A stretch of DNA of 64,000 bases, taken from positions 64,363,501 through 64,427,500 of the forward strand of contig NC_090983.1 in NCBI RefSeq assembly GCF_041146395.1, in the 5' to 3' direction. Under the pieces are notes generated by a model that searched no databases, was not told where the DNA came from, and worked only from the letters and a program-made list of their open reading frames with translations. The DNA is from Eulemur rufifrons (Eukaryota > Chordata > Mammalia > Primates > Lemuridae). This document shows positions 54,240 through 64,000 of the stretch, one piece after another; position 1 is the stretch's first letter; each line of letters starts with the position of its first letter. A program made the position numbers and the translations under genes.

Positions 54240-54775
54240 TGAACCACTTGAAATGATGTTTATTTCTCCTAACTCATTAGCCTTGCCTATGGCAAACGGG
54301 AAAAAATAAGTTTGAGCTTTTGTAATGCTGCTAATTAGATCACTGCTTGCCTGCAATCTATACATTGATAATGTGTCTAATGTAAGCTGGCATTTCTTCA
54401 GAAAATAAGATTTTAAAAACTATTCCTGATCTTTCATAGATATCTCTTTATCTGGTCATTATCTAGTTTAATTCTTTTAAAATAAGCTGTTATTCACCTC
54501 TGCAAATGGAACCCAGTGCTGCGGGAGTCATATTATCCTCAGACCCCAGAGTCCGTCCCTCTGGCTGCCCATTGAACAACATGTGCCATGTAGTTGGGCT
54601 GCTGGGGCCCAGATAAACAGTGATCTCAGGGAAAGTTTCTGTGCAACAAAATGAGATCGTTTCGTAGATGTCATAATAATTTTCACTGGTCTTGAAGGAA
54701 AAATGCATCTGTCTTCCCAGCTCTGTAATTGTGGGCCCATTTCACGCACTACCAGTTGTGTTTTTTATGCATTGA
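54240..54775. promoter_or_regulatory. Candidate conserved noncoding element
   Basis: This is a stretch of complex sequence in the quiet intron, with homeobox-like 'gctaattagatcac' and 'cattgataatgtg' motifs followed by a GC-richer part (54510-54735). It matches no repeat I know. Two minus-strand ORFs of about 72 codons overlap it without recognisable domains. Confidence 0.25.
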
Positions 54776-55689
54776 AAAACTGAATACTTAGAATGGCAGA
54801 AATGGACAGATACATCATGGAATACCTTGCTCTTAACTTGAGTTTCTTAGCGGGGAGGCATCAAAGTTGCCAAAAATGAATTTTATATTATTAGCTTATA
54901 CTTATATTATCCTCAAATAACAGTATACTATTTCCCCTGCTAAATACTTTTTAAACATGGTGATTCTGAGTTGCACTTGGGAGTATATTTGTGCTGGAGA
55001 ACCTCTAAACCCTCCCTTACCCACAGAATTACAATGAAATATTTTCACAGTTTATATAATAAAGTCCCAAATAAAATATTTGGTTATAAGGAAAAAGTAC
55101 ATTTTATTAGAAATTTGTAATACCACCAGTTTTACCTTTGTCTTCTCAACAACAATTTGGATTCATCACCAAGCAGGCTTTTGACAAATGCAGACATTTA
55201 TAAAAAGAAAAATTTATTTTCAAGTCATTAACTGAAATACTCCCACGACCCTCTCTGCCTCCTACAAAGCACAGCTCTGATTAATTTCATTGTTTTTAAA
55301 ATGAAAGTCTAAAAAAAATGGTGCCAAATCCTAGCCTCTTCTTAGGTTTCATTCCACATGATCACTTGCATACTTTTATTTTAAAAAAATAACACAGAAA
55401 GAATTGGCTATCAGAGAACTGGCTACTAGATGATATTTTTCTTGTGCTCTATATGATTTGCTCAATATTTGGTGTACTGCAACTTATAAGAGAGTTGTGT
55501 TTCCAACAAGTTTTATTCCAAATAGCTTGTCAGTTGCATATTTAGACCTTGAAACTCATTTCATATATAAATTGTTATACTTAATGATAGGGTCCCCAGC
55601 CAACCGATAAGAGCCTGTAAAAGTAATTCACTTTATAATTCACATGCAGTTCTCTACTAATCTTACCAAAGAACCAAGTCACCATACCA

Positions 55690-56760
55690 GACAATGTTTC
55701 TTGGAGAGGGAGGTGCGAATTCAGACTTGGAGTTCCAGGAACCTATCTCTCTGCCTTCTGTAGAGGAGTGGGGAGACAGGGCTTACCTGTAGTCCTTCAA
55801 TAGGGCTTAGAGATTTTAGGACTAGGGAAGGAGTTTCAAGAAGATAGGTGATGGGGCTTGTGGTCAGATGAGCCAGGAGATTGTTGGCACTGGAGCTTCC
55901 CACTGAGGTCAGGCCCTGGGAGCCGTCCTTACTACTAAACTAGCTCCCCACTCATCTGTTTTTTCTTCTTGTGCAGGCCTCGGAGGTAATCTCTTGTTCC
56001 CTTTTCCCCTCTAATAAAAAAATAAAAGAAAAATTATTATTTTTTTAAGCAGCTTGAGGGTTGCTAGTTGTGCTCTTCACCCTGAGCTCACCACTGGCTA
56101 GATTATTACAACCTCACAGCTTTTCCTCGTCTTCTCTAGCCCTAAACATCTCCTGAGTTTGGTAACAAGAAGGGAACGTAAAGACAAAGTAAAAACTGTC
56201 CAGTTCTATCATTTTTCTTATTTTTAACTTGTCCTGGTCTGTTGATGGTTCATAACTCTTAGGGGAACCCCAGACCTCCTTGAGAACCCAATGATGGTGC
56301 ATATTTCCATCAACCTCAAATTTTTACCTAGAATCAGCCTGTGGAGTGCAGGTTAAGAGTCCTACCCTGAAAGGAGGAGAAAGGTGGAACCAACATAAGC
56401 TTAAGAGGATGACTCAAACTGGAGACCTCTAGGTATTTTGTTTCTGGGTTTTGGCTCTGGGATGAAGAGCTGCAGAGTGGGAGCAGGAGAGAGTGAAGTG
56501 CCTGGCCCTTCCTAGCAAGGGTTTGGATAATCCCAAAGTGTCTTTCCTTTCTCTCTTCTCTCCCACTCCTGCCCCCAGCTTTTCTTCTTGCACTCTTAGA
56601 GTTGAGCCACTCTGGACTTATGTCTGACCACTAACAGGTGAGTGTGCTAGTTGGAGATCTGCCAGGGTGACTATCACATAAGCTCCTCCCACTTGATCTG
56701 CCCCAATCAGGGGCCAAGTGTGTCTGACTTGATTTGGCTAAAAAACATCTTTGCTACCTC
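55690..56760. other. GC-richer intronic island with strong splice-like signals
   Basis: This stretch is denser in GC and in splice-like motifs than its surroundings. On the + strand it contains two exon-like windows (55977-55985 and 56600-56637). On the minus strand it has a donor-like 'ctacag|gtaagc' at about 55785. It could be an unrecognised old LTR, which often carries such signals, or an alternative-exon region of RBMS1. Confidence 0.3.
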
Positions 56761-57904
56761 TTAATGCTATAGATTATGATTAAGAATTTGCTAACTACAA
56801 TTGCCCCTTTGAGTCAGATTTTCTCTTCTGATTCCTAATTCAATTTTATATGGACATTTTAAATTTTATTTGGTAATGTATAAGTGTGTTATAGAAGCAC
56901 AGACATGATGTAATACTTTAAATAAAAGTACATAATTAGCATAATAGAAAATATCTTGATGATAAATGTGTACTCCTAATGAGATTAGAATTTAAATATG
57001 ACATGGTCAAATGGTAAGCTATTAACATTTTTTCTTAACTCATACTAAAATTTAAAATCACATAACCATTTTTTCTATTTCTTGACTATTTCACTAAGTT
57101 ATTCTTTGTCTAAAACATAATCACAGAAGAGTTGTGTTTTTTTAATTTGCCAAAGACTAAAAAAAGATGTTTCTTACTTGGTAATAGTTTCTTAGATTTT
57201 AATTTTAATAGCAGAAATCTTAAACATTGATTTTGATTACCTTTTTTTTTAAAGGAGTAGGTTATTTTTTAACATAGAGATAGGATTTAAAATGACAGTG
57301 GGTGATATCTGGTATTCTTTTCTGCCCTCTGTTTCTGACACAAAATTCAAATTCATGTTTCGGCAGTACAGGATGTTCTTCAGTGCACATCCTTTGAGCC
57401 TTCAAAATTTGATTTGACTGTGTGGTCTGACGATAGCATGTTGAGATAAGTACATTGTGATAGTAATCTGTGCGTCTGAGCCCTAATGAACATCTGCTTT
57501 CTAGGGCGCCACAACAGCACCTTTCTTTGTTTTTTCTTCCTTTGCTTCTTTGATTTAAACCCTGTTAAACCCTGCAAATGGGGTCTTTTTGGGGTTTGTT
57601 TTTCAGTATGCAAATGCTCCTTCCTCCCTTTTTGGGGAAAAAAAAAAAATAACCCTGTATTTTAAATATGAATGAATGCACTGGGAATTTAAAAGGAGTA
57701 TGGAGGACGCACACACTTACAGTTCTTGTGTTAGCAACTCAGACATATACTGAAATCATGTAGTTAAGATCATATAGATGGAACTCCCTGGCCAGTTTGA
57801 TTGAATTCAGTAAATACTTACTGAACCGGCCTTGTATTAGGCCCTGGAAAGTGCAAATATGTAATGAAGACATAGTTTGTGTCATCCTGGAACTCAGTGG
57901 GATA

Positions 57905-59480
57905 ATTTTATTTGTTTATTTAAAATTTGTATGGAGGTGTAGTACACAACTTTTAAATATATAAGTTGATCTACTCATGTAACAGCCACTCAGGTGACAA
58001 TATAACGTGTCCAGCATCTGGAAAGCACCCTCATTTTTACCTGCCAAAGGTGACTAACTAGTCTGACTTCTATCTTTGTAGATTGGTTTTGTTTAGTCTT
58101 GTTCTTTATAAAGATCGAATTATATAGTTTGTATCCTTTTGTGTCTGGACTTTTTAGCTGATTATTATTTTGGTTTGATTCACTGACGTTGTTATGTGTG
58201 CAATTGTTGGTTCTTTTTTTTTTTTAATGCTTTGTAGTATTCCATAATAGAATATACTGTATCACAATTTATTTATCTGTTCTATTAATAATGGGCATTT
58301 GGATTATTTCAATTTGGGGCTACTATGAATAAAATTGCTATAATTATCTTATTCATATCATGTGTTCAACATATATGCTTACTCCCAGGAGAGAAATTTG
58401 TAGGTCTTAGCATATGTGTTTGTTCAGTTTTGGTAAATATTACCAGTTTTCTACTCCTGCCAGCAAATCATGAGAAATCTAATTGCTCTGTATCCTCACT
58501 AAAACTTGGTTATTATCAGTCTTTTAACTTTACCCCTTCTGATGGGTGGCATCTCATATGGTTTTAATTTGAATTTTCCTGATGATTAATGATGTTGGGC
58601 AGTTTTTCATATATGTATTGGCCAATTGGATATCCTCTTTTGAGAAGTCTCTTTCAAGTTTTTGCTCACTTTTTAAAAAATCACAATTTTATTAAGATAT
58701 AATTTACATACCATACAACTCAACTTTTTGTTCACTTTTTAAAGTGGGTTGTCTTTTTAATTGGTTTGTAGGCTTTTAAAAATATTTTGGATGTAGTCCT
58801 TCATCAGACATATGTGTGAGAATATCTTCTAACTTTCAATTTTCCCTTTCACTGTTTTATTGATATATTTTAATAAATAAATGTTCTTAATTTTAATGAA
58901 GTCCATTTACTAATCTTTTATGATCATTGCTTTTTGTGTCTGTTTAAGAAATCTTTGTTTACTTGAAGGTCATGAAGATGTTTTTCAACATTTCTCCCTA
59001 AAAGCTGTATTTTATCTTTCACATATAGGTACACAATCCATTTCTAATTAATTTTTGTGTTTGATGTGGATAGGGTCAAGATTTGTTGTTGTTTTTTCCC
59101 CATGTGGATATCTAATTGATCCAGTACCATTTATTGAAAAGACATTTTTCCCTCTTTGAATTTCATTGTTGCCTTTGTTGAAAATCAGGTGATCACATTT
59201 GTGTGGTTCTTCTGGACACTTGTTTGTTCCATATGTATCCTTGTGCCAATGCTACTACTCTGTCTTACTTCCTGTAGCAATACAGTAAGTATGTATTCTT
59301 CAAAATGGTCTTCACTATTCTAGGTCCTTTGCATTTCCTTATAAATTTTAGCATTAGCTTGTCAATGTCCATAAAAAAGAAATTTACTAGGATTTTTATT
59401 GGAATGATATTAAGTATGTACATCAGTTTTGGGAGAATTGACAATCTTAACACTGATGAGTCTTCCAAACTTTTAGTAGG
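57905..59480 (-). mobile_element. Old L1, antisense, in RBMS1 intron 1
   Basis: The minus strand runs from L1 3' UTR sequence ('ggaggtgtagtacacaactt') through the C-terminal part of ORF2. The open piece at 59265-59468 carries RT-downstream wording ('LSILPKLMYILNIIPIKI'). It is frameshifted and dead. It contains the small flanked insertion at 58678-58724. Confidence 0.8.
58678..58724. mobile_element. 47-nt L1-3'UTR-like insertion with 19-bp flanking repeat
   Basis: It is flanked by 'tttttgctcactttttaaa' (58659-58677) and the same sequence with one change (58725-58743). The insert resembles the antisense L1 3' UTR ('aagatataatttacatacca'). The host L1 is normally continuous here, so the insert and one repeat copy are additions. 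Confidence 0.55.
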
Positions 59481-60185
59481 GTATATCTCTTATTTATTTA
59501 TGCACTTACCACTTTTAAGTAATTAATAATAAAACACAATAGAAACTATTGTTTTAAATACTTGTTGCGTAAATACATCCAGTGATTTCTTCAGGATCTG
59601 CAATATGGTAGTTGGCATAGATTCTGTGAAGAAAATAATTCTTTTGAAGAGAGAGAGAGAATATTTATTATCAGAGATCAAAATTAATTTTGAAAAGTAG
59701 CTTGCCACTGAAACTTACCCTTTAAGAACAGATAACATTTTTTTAATTTTTCTTGAATGTATCTCAAAATACAAAACTGTTTCGGCTTTGTACTCTTTAT
59801 TCACTTTTTGAGGTTTTATTTGATGTTGTTGTGACACCCCCTTGCCCTGTCTTATATATTTATAAACATAATAATAAATTGAAAATTAATTTTGTTTGGA
59901 GGATTTTCTGACATCCCTTATGAGTTTTTAATATGTCCCTGATATTGTAAAAGCAAAGATTGAGAGTTGCTGCCTAGATACGAACTTCTAAGCACTAGAA
60001 CATGCTGCTCTGTGGGCCTCAGTTCCTTCAAACTTTTTCTTAGATGTTTCAAAAATCTTATGTATATATTTTTTCATGCTTTATATTGAAGGTTTTAAGC
60101 TTTGATTATTGCCACATTCAGCCAGCCAAAAACAACTACATAGAACGTTCAAAGCTTATTAGTTCTGGCTAGGTTAGCCTAGGTT
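59481..60185. other. Intronic, no gene recognised
   Basis: A/T-rich. A GAGA run sits at about 59648-59659. Confidence 0.5.
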
Positions 60186-60189
60186 GAGT

Positions 60190-60400
60190 AGGAGGTTGAA
60201 TAGATGACTTCTGAAGTTCCTTTCAACTCTAAATTTTATGATTCTGGGAATTTATAACATCCAAGAATCACAGAATGTTAGAATTGGAAGGAACTTTGGG
60301 ATCATCTGGTCTAAGCCACTCATGTTACAGATGAGGAAGGCTACCCAGAGTGAAGAGAGAGAAGTAGAGCTCTGGAGAGGCAGAGTAAGGGGGAAGTGGC
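60190..60400. mobile_element. Ancient CR1/L3-type LINE remnant
   Basis: 'gaatagatgacttctgaagt' and 'cctttcaactctaaatttta' resemble the conserved CR1/L3 3' end. The following 'gaatgttagaattggaagg' and 'ttacagatgaggaaggc' are also common in L3/MIR3-type fragments, possibly in the other orientation. The 154-codon ORF from 60238 starts inside this repeat and is probably chance. Confidence 0.45.
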
Positions 60401-61498
60401 AGGGGGCGGGGGTTGGGGAGGGCCGAGGCCTAATGTCATGTGACTGGTCAATGCCTTGGCCTGCAGAGGAAGAACAGAGAAGGGAGACCACACAGGGGCC
60501 TCAGCAGTCATTCCAGGAAACTTATCGCAGAGGTTGGATGGGATGTGAATGGGGCCAGTGGCACCAGCTGGTGTCTAAACAGGAATCAGTAGTGGTCACT
60601 CTGTCTGAGGTCACCCAAGAGTCAGGGCTGGCCAGGCTTCTGCACTTCCTGCCACTAGCACGGCCGCTTCTCTTGATTTGCCAGAACAGTGTCCAGAGCT
60701 AATTCTGCTTTGCTCTCGTGTTTCTAACCCATTGACGATTAGCTACGTAGCCCATGGCTGGGTCCCGCTCATCCTCCATGCTCCTGGCCTATGCATGGCC
60801 CTGTTCTGTTTCTGGATTTTTCCTTTACCACATTCCTGACCCTCTCACCTTTTCAGCATGCCTGGAGCTTTCCCACATTGGCAGGTTAGACTCCAGAATA
60901 CTTCATTCTTGCTAAACTTTTTCTATCCTGCCATGACTACCTGCTGTAACCTGTTTGCTCAACAACAACAACAACAAAACCCAGCAAGGTTCTGATTAAA
61001 CACCACCTCTATCTATTGACGCCAACCCTCTTGTTCACCACTCAGATGGGAACCACTTTCTCCCTAATGCCAAGCACTTTACACCAGTCTCTGTTTTTTT
61101 TCCTGAGATATCTGAATGTAGTTGGCAGGTGGGCAGCACTCAACATACAATTAGGATTTAGGAGCTCTGTTTTAGTCAATTATGTGTATAATCTTGGAAA
61201 AACAAAATGCACAGTGGGTGGCATCAACAAGCCCATTGTACTATTTGGGCACAGCTTTTTCCTCATGCTGTTTAGATCATACACTCATTAAGTCCACTAG
61301 CTGAAAATGTCACAACTGGCTATGTGCCATGCATTAGGGAAATCAAATATAGGAGAAATGGGGATATATTAAGCAAATAAGAGAGGAGATTTTTCCACAA
61401 TTTACAAAAAGATTCAACAGTGAAAATGCCTCCTTAGTTCGTTTACATATTTTAAAGATTATTACAGATCACTAACTCTTTGACAGAAAGCATAATTT
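60401..61498. other. Intronic, no gene recognised
   Basis: It begins GC- and purine-rich (60370-60490) and contains a (CAA)n run at about 60962-60978. No repeat or exon was recognised. Confidence 0.45.
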
Positions 61499-61514
61499 AA
61501 AGTTAAACCATCAT

Positions 61515-62423
61515 CCAAATGCTGGCGAGGATGTGGAGAAAGGGGAGTCCTCCTATACTGTTGGTGGGAATGTAAATTAGTGCAACCACTATGGAGAACA
61601 GTATGGAAGTTCCTCAAAAAACTGAAAATAGAACTACCATATGACTCAGCAATCCCACTGCTGGGTATATATCCAAGGGAGGGGAAATCAGTATATCAAA
61701 AAGATATATGTATTCCCATGTTTATTGTAGCGCTATTCACAGTTGCCAAGATTTGAAATCAACCTAAATGTCCATCGATGGATGAATGGATAAAGAAATT
61801 GTGGTGTATATATACATAATGGAATATTATATAGCCACAAAAAAGAATGAAATCCTGCCATTTACAACAACTTGGATGGAACTGGAGAACATTATGTTTT
61901 TTTTGTTTGTTTGTTTTTTATTTTTATTTATTTTTATTTTTTACTTTCCTCACCCTTCCTGGAGAACATTATGTTAAGTGAAATAAGCCAAACACAGAAA
62001 GACAAATCTCATATGTTCTCACTCATATGTGGGAGTTAAATATTAAAACAATTGATCTCATGGAGACAGAAAGTAGAATGATGGCTACCAGAAACTGTGA
62101 ACAGTAGTGGGGGTGGGTGGAGATAAAGTGGAGATGGTTAAGGGGTACCAAAATATAGTTAAATAGAATGAATAATATTTGATAGCACAACAAAGTGACC
62201 ATAATCAATAATAAGTTAGGGTATACTTTAAAATAAGTAAAAAAGTGGAATTGGAATGTTCCTAACCCAAAGAAATGATAAATGCCTGAGGTGATGGATA
62301 CCCCAATTACCCTGATTTGATTAATTCACATTGTATACCTCTATCAAAACATCACATGTACCCTATAAAGATATACAACTATTATGGACCTACAATACTT
62401 AAAAAGAAAAAAGAAAAAAAATG
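61515..62423 (+). mobile_element. L1, 5'-truncated, sense, with target duplication
   Basis: It starts mid-ORF2 ('atgctggcgaggatgtggag') and runs through the ORF2 C-terminus and 3' UTR to an A-rich tail. 'aagttaaaccatca' (about 61501-61514) and 'aagttaagccatca' (about 62424-62437) form the target duplication. The 3' UTR is of the same lineage as the L1 at 9882. The ORF is broken. Confidence 0.85.
61899..61959 (-). mobile_element. Minimal poly(A)-type retroinsertion, 61 nt
   Basis: A perfect 16-bp repeat 'tggagaacattatgtt' (61883-61898 and 61960-61975) flanks a 61-nt insert. On the minus strand the insert is 17 nt ('ggaagggtgaggaaagt') followed by about 44 nt of A-rich tail. It cuts the host L1, whose sequence continues on both sides. 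It is almost only a tail. Confidence 0.75.
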
Positions 62424-62437
62424 AAGTTAAGCCATCA

Positions 62438-62818
62438 GGAATCATGGCATATTAAAGATTAATTAGATATTAAGAGAAATGGTTTGTGAAATTTCTTCAG
62501 TCCATCGGAACAAATAAGTTTATTTTATTGTATTTGATTTACACCCAACTTCTTAGGATGGCATAATTGAGTAAAAGCACGGTGCAACTGCAGCTAGCTT
62601 TGTTTGTGTTTGTTTGTTTTTATTTATTTCTCACTGTTTCAAGGATCCTCTGCCCTGCTTGGCTCAAACCTTTCCCTTCTGTAAGTATGTGTGACCATAA
62701 CTGATGAACTCTGGAACCTGTGGGATACACAGAAGGAAAGGACTATGGACAATTTCAAATCGTGTTATCTGTAAGAAAACCAAGTTGTGTGTGGACCATT
62801 ATTATTTGACAAGTGTCA
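62438..62818. other. Intronic, no gene recognised
   Basis: A TTTG/TTTA run sits at about 62601-62630. Otherwise unassigned. Confidence 0.5.
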
Positions 62819-64000
62819 CAGACTTGTGGGGAACCTTTTTATGTTGGAAGTCTGTATTAATTTAGCTGTAATCAAATAAGGCCACATTCAAGAAACTTTA
62901 ATTAGGTACACTTAAAAATGTACATTATTTTATAAAAATTGAACTTAATATATACTTAATTTCAAAAATGAAAACTATTTGTTAATTTTAAAGTGACTAA
63001 CCTTTTAATGACTTTGTTGTGTCTGCTTTTTGTTGGAAAGCATTTGAATATTTGGTTGCAACATGGAGTTCCACACTTTCAGTTGATCCTCTAGATGGAT
63101 ATCAGTCATTTGTGACCTTAAGGGCATCTTGATTTGGGTTGGGTAGGAGAATGTGGATTCACAGGAATAAATGGTTGAAAAGCAAGAAAGCATTTTACAG
63201 GCATGTTGCTGAAGGTGCGGGTATTCTACTGCATTTTTCCATATTTCAATTGAATCTTTCTTAGCATCCATCAATGACTTTGAAGTATCTTCTACTGAGA
63301 GCTCAATCAATTCCATGTATAGTTCTTTAGGTGCCTTGGTGATATCAACTAGGTGAGGCTGAAATGCTAATTTGAGTGTTACGTTGTGATGCTCCATTTC
63401 ATTGTATTCTCCACTTAATAAGTCTATAGCAGCTGTGTATTCTTCAAATGATTTGCATATATCATCCTGCTCATCAATGACTAACTGGGGAAAATGTTTA
63501 TCCAAAATTTCCTGTTGAAGAAGAAGTGTTTTGAAAAAAGATGCTTGGATTTTTGGCCACATATCATATACAGACCTTGCAAAGAGATATTCAAGATATT
63601 TTGATTTGACGTGGTATCACACAGAAATGCTGCATTTGTATAAAAATCCTCTTTCAGTAATTCACATTGCTCATTCTGTTCTTCATAAAATTTAACTATG
63701 TGTTCTCACAGAGATAAAATTTTGGCCAACACCTCTCCCTGGGATAGCCAATGCCCTTTAGAATGATACCTCATCTTTCAACTTTGGCTTGTTACAAAAC
63801 TGAAGATGCTGTGTTGCATTTGCATGAATATAGTTAACAATACTTATTATTTGTTGCAAAGAGTCACTTAAAATAGTAGCTTTAGCACAGAGATTTTGCT
63901 GATGCAAGATACAATGAAAAGAAATGAGAGCATCTGGATCTGTTAATACTTCTTTTATCTGTGCAGTAAACCCTTCATGTTTTCCTGTCATGGAAGGTGC
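62819..64000 (-). mobile_element. hAT (Charlie-like) autonomous transposon remnant, 3' end
   Basis: The transposase relic ends at 63005. Beyond it, at 62819, is 'cagacttgtggggaacctt', similar to the hAT-type terminal that starts 'cag' and continues with 'ggggaaccttttt'. If that is the terminal repeat, the whole segment is one hAT element running off the right edge of the window. No poly(A) tail follows the transposase stop, which favours a DNA element over a processed pseudogene. Confidence 0.45.
63005..64000 (-). pseudogene. hAT transposase pseudogene (Charlie8/GTF2IRD2-like)
   Basis: Two open pieces lie on the minus strand. The first (63991-63758) carries 'AMTGKHEGF'-type sequence and the diagnostic 'ISFHCILHQQNLCAK' and 'VNYIHANA' wording of the catalytic RNase-H-like region. 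The second (63562-63005) ends with the hAT C-terminal dimerisation motif, including 'YSCESTFSY' and 'RSQMTDIHLEDQL', then a stop. Between them the protein continues in another frame, with an in-frame TGA at 63706-63708, so there are at least two frameshifts (near 63765 and 63578) and one stop. The family includes domesticated genes such as GTF2IRD2, ZBED5 and EPM2AIP1, but the breaks rule out an intact gene here. The N-terminal part lies outside the window. Confidence 0.75.

Larger units (their letters stand above)
47046..57900 (+). other. RBMS1: RBMS1 intron 1, repeat-poor proximal part
   Basis: The intron starts with gtaaag. Its first 600 bases belong to the CpG island. From 47640 to about 57900 there are few recognisable repeats, much fewer than upstream of the gene. 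Only a likely L2/MIR 3' end (about 51930-52010, 'gtgctaaataaatgcttgtt') and faint old fragments near 53630-53790 and 57790-57900 stand out. Low repeat density in a first intron is often linked to regulatory sequence. I see no further RBMS1 exon. Short ORFs here are chance. Confidence 0.7.

Noticed and set aside
54490..54749. Two overlapping 72-73 codon minus-strand ORFs as a hidden gene
   Set aside because: They are in different frames of one short stretch with no domains. A noncoding element is a simpler reading.
60238..60702. 154-codon + strand ORF in RBMS1 intron 1
   Set aside because: It starts inside an ancient CR1/L3-type repeat, has no recognisable domain, and shows simple GC- and purine-rich composition.

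Overview
This looks like primate nuclear DNA, most likely from a lemur. Eight Alu elements are readable. The one at 17578-17923 has the strepsirrhine form of the sequence, with the 'gagcaagagcgagacc' left arm and an extra A/T-rich segment around 'ttatatggacagctaaaa' before the second arm. That variant is typical of lemurs and is not found in human, ape or monkey Alus. The species call is from memory and was not searched.

The only protein-coding exon I can support is the first coding exon of RBMS1 (RNA-binding motif single-stranded-interacting protein 1), 46971-47045 on the + strand. It lies in a CpG island (about 46370-47640) with a GC-rich 5' UTR and a 20-codon upstream ORF. Everything before about 46 kb is the upstream intergenic region. 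Everything after 47045 is the 5' part of intron 1; exon 2 is not in the window.

Layout. 1-9.2 kb: an old L1 3' end, a retroviral-like stretch, a solo LTR split by an Alu, a second Alu, and an old L1 ORF2 fragment. 9.4-17.5 kb: an L2 cut in two by a nearly full-length antisense L1, itself carrying an antisense Alu. 17.5-23.3 kb: L1, Alu, MIR and HAL1-like pieces. 23.3-28.1 kb: mostly unique sequence with one MIR and one L1/Alu nest. 28.1-32.8 kb: an MLT1 LTR, three adjacent hAT-type short elements, a 902-bp Tigger-like element with TA duplications, and an 82-bp mariner-type palindrome inside a MIR. 32.8-45 kb: unique sequence mixed with an Alu, MIR, L2, MaLR LTRs, L1 pieces and a short retro-inserted transcript end. 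45-47.6 kb: the RBMS1 promoter region and exon. 47.6-57.9 kb: repeat-poor intron. 57.9-62.4 kb: two L1s and a CR1/L3 remnant. 62.8-64 kb: a decayed hAT transposase on the minus strand, running off the window.

The most unusual items are small insertions that leave clear structure: a 138-nt copy of a nearby segment placed inside an Alu, a 53-nt copy of L1 5' UTR sequence, a 166-nt antisense transcript end with 13-bp target duplications, and two minimal insertions with long flanking duplications inside L1s. No CRISPR, tRNA, rRNA or bacterial-type gene organisation is present. No intact L1, ERV or DNA-transposon protein remains. I found no convincing new multi-gene system.
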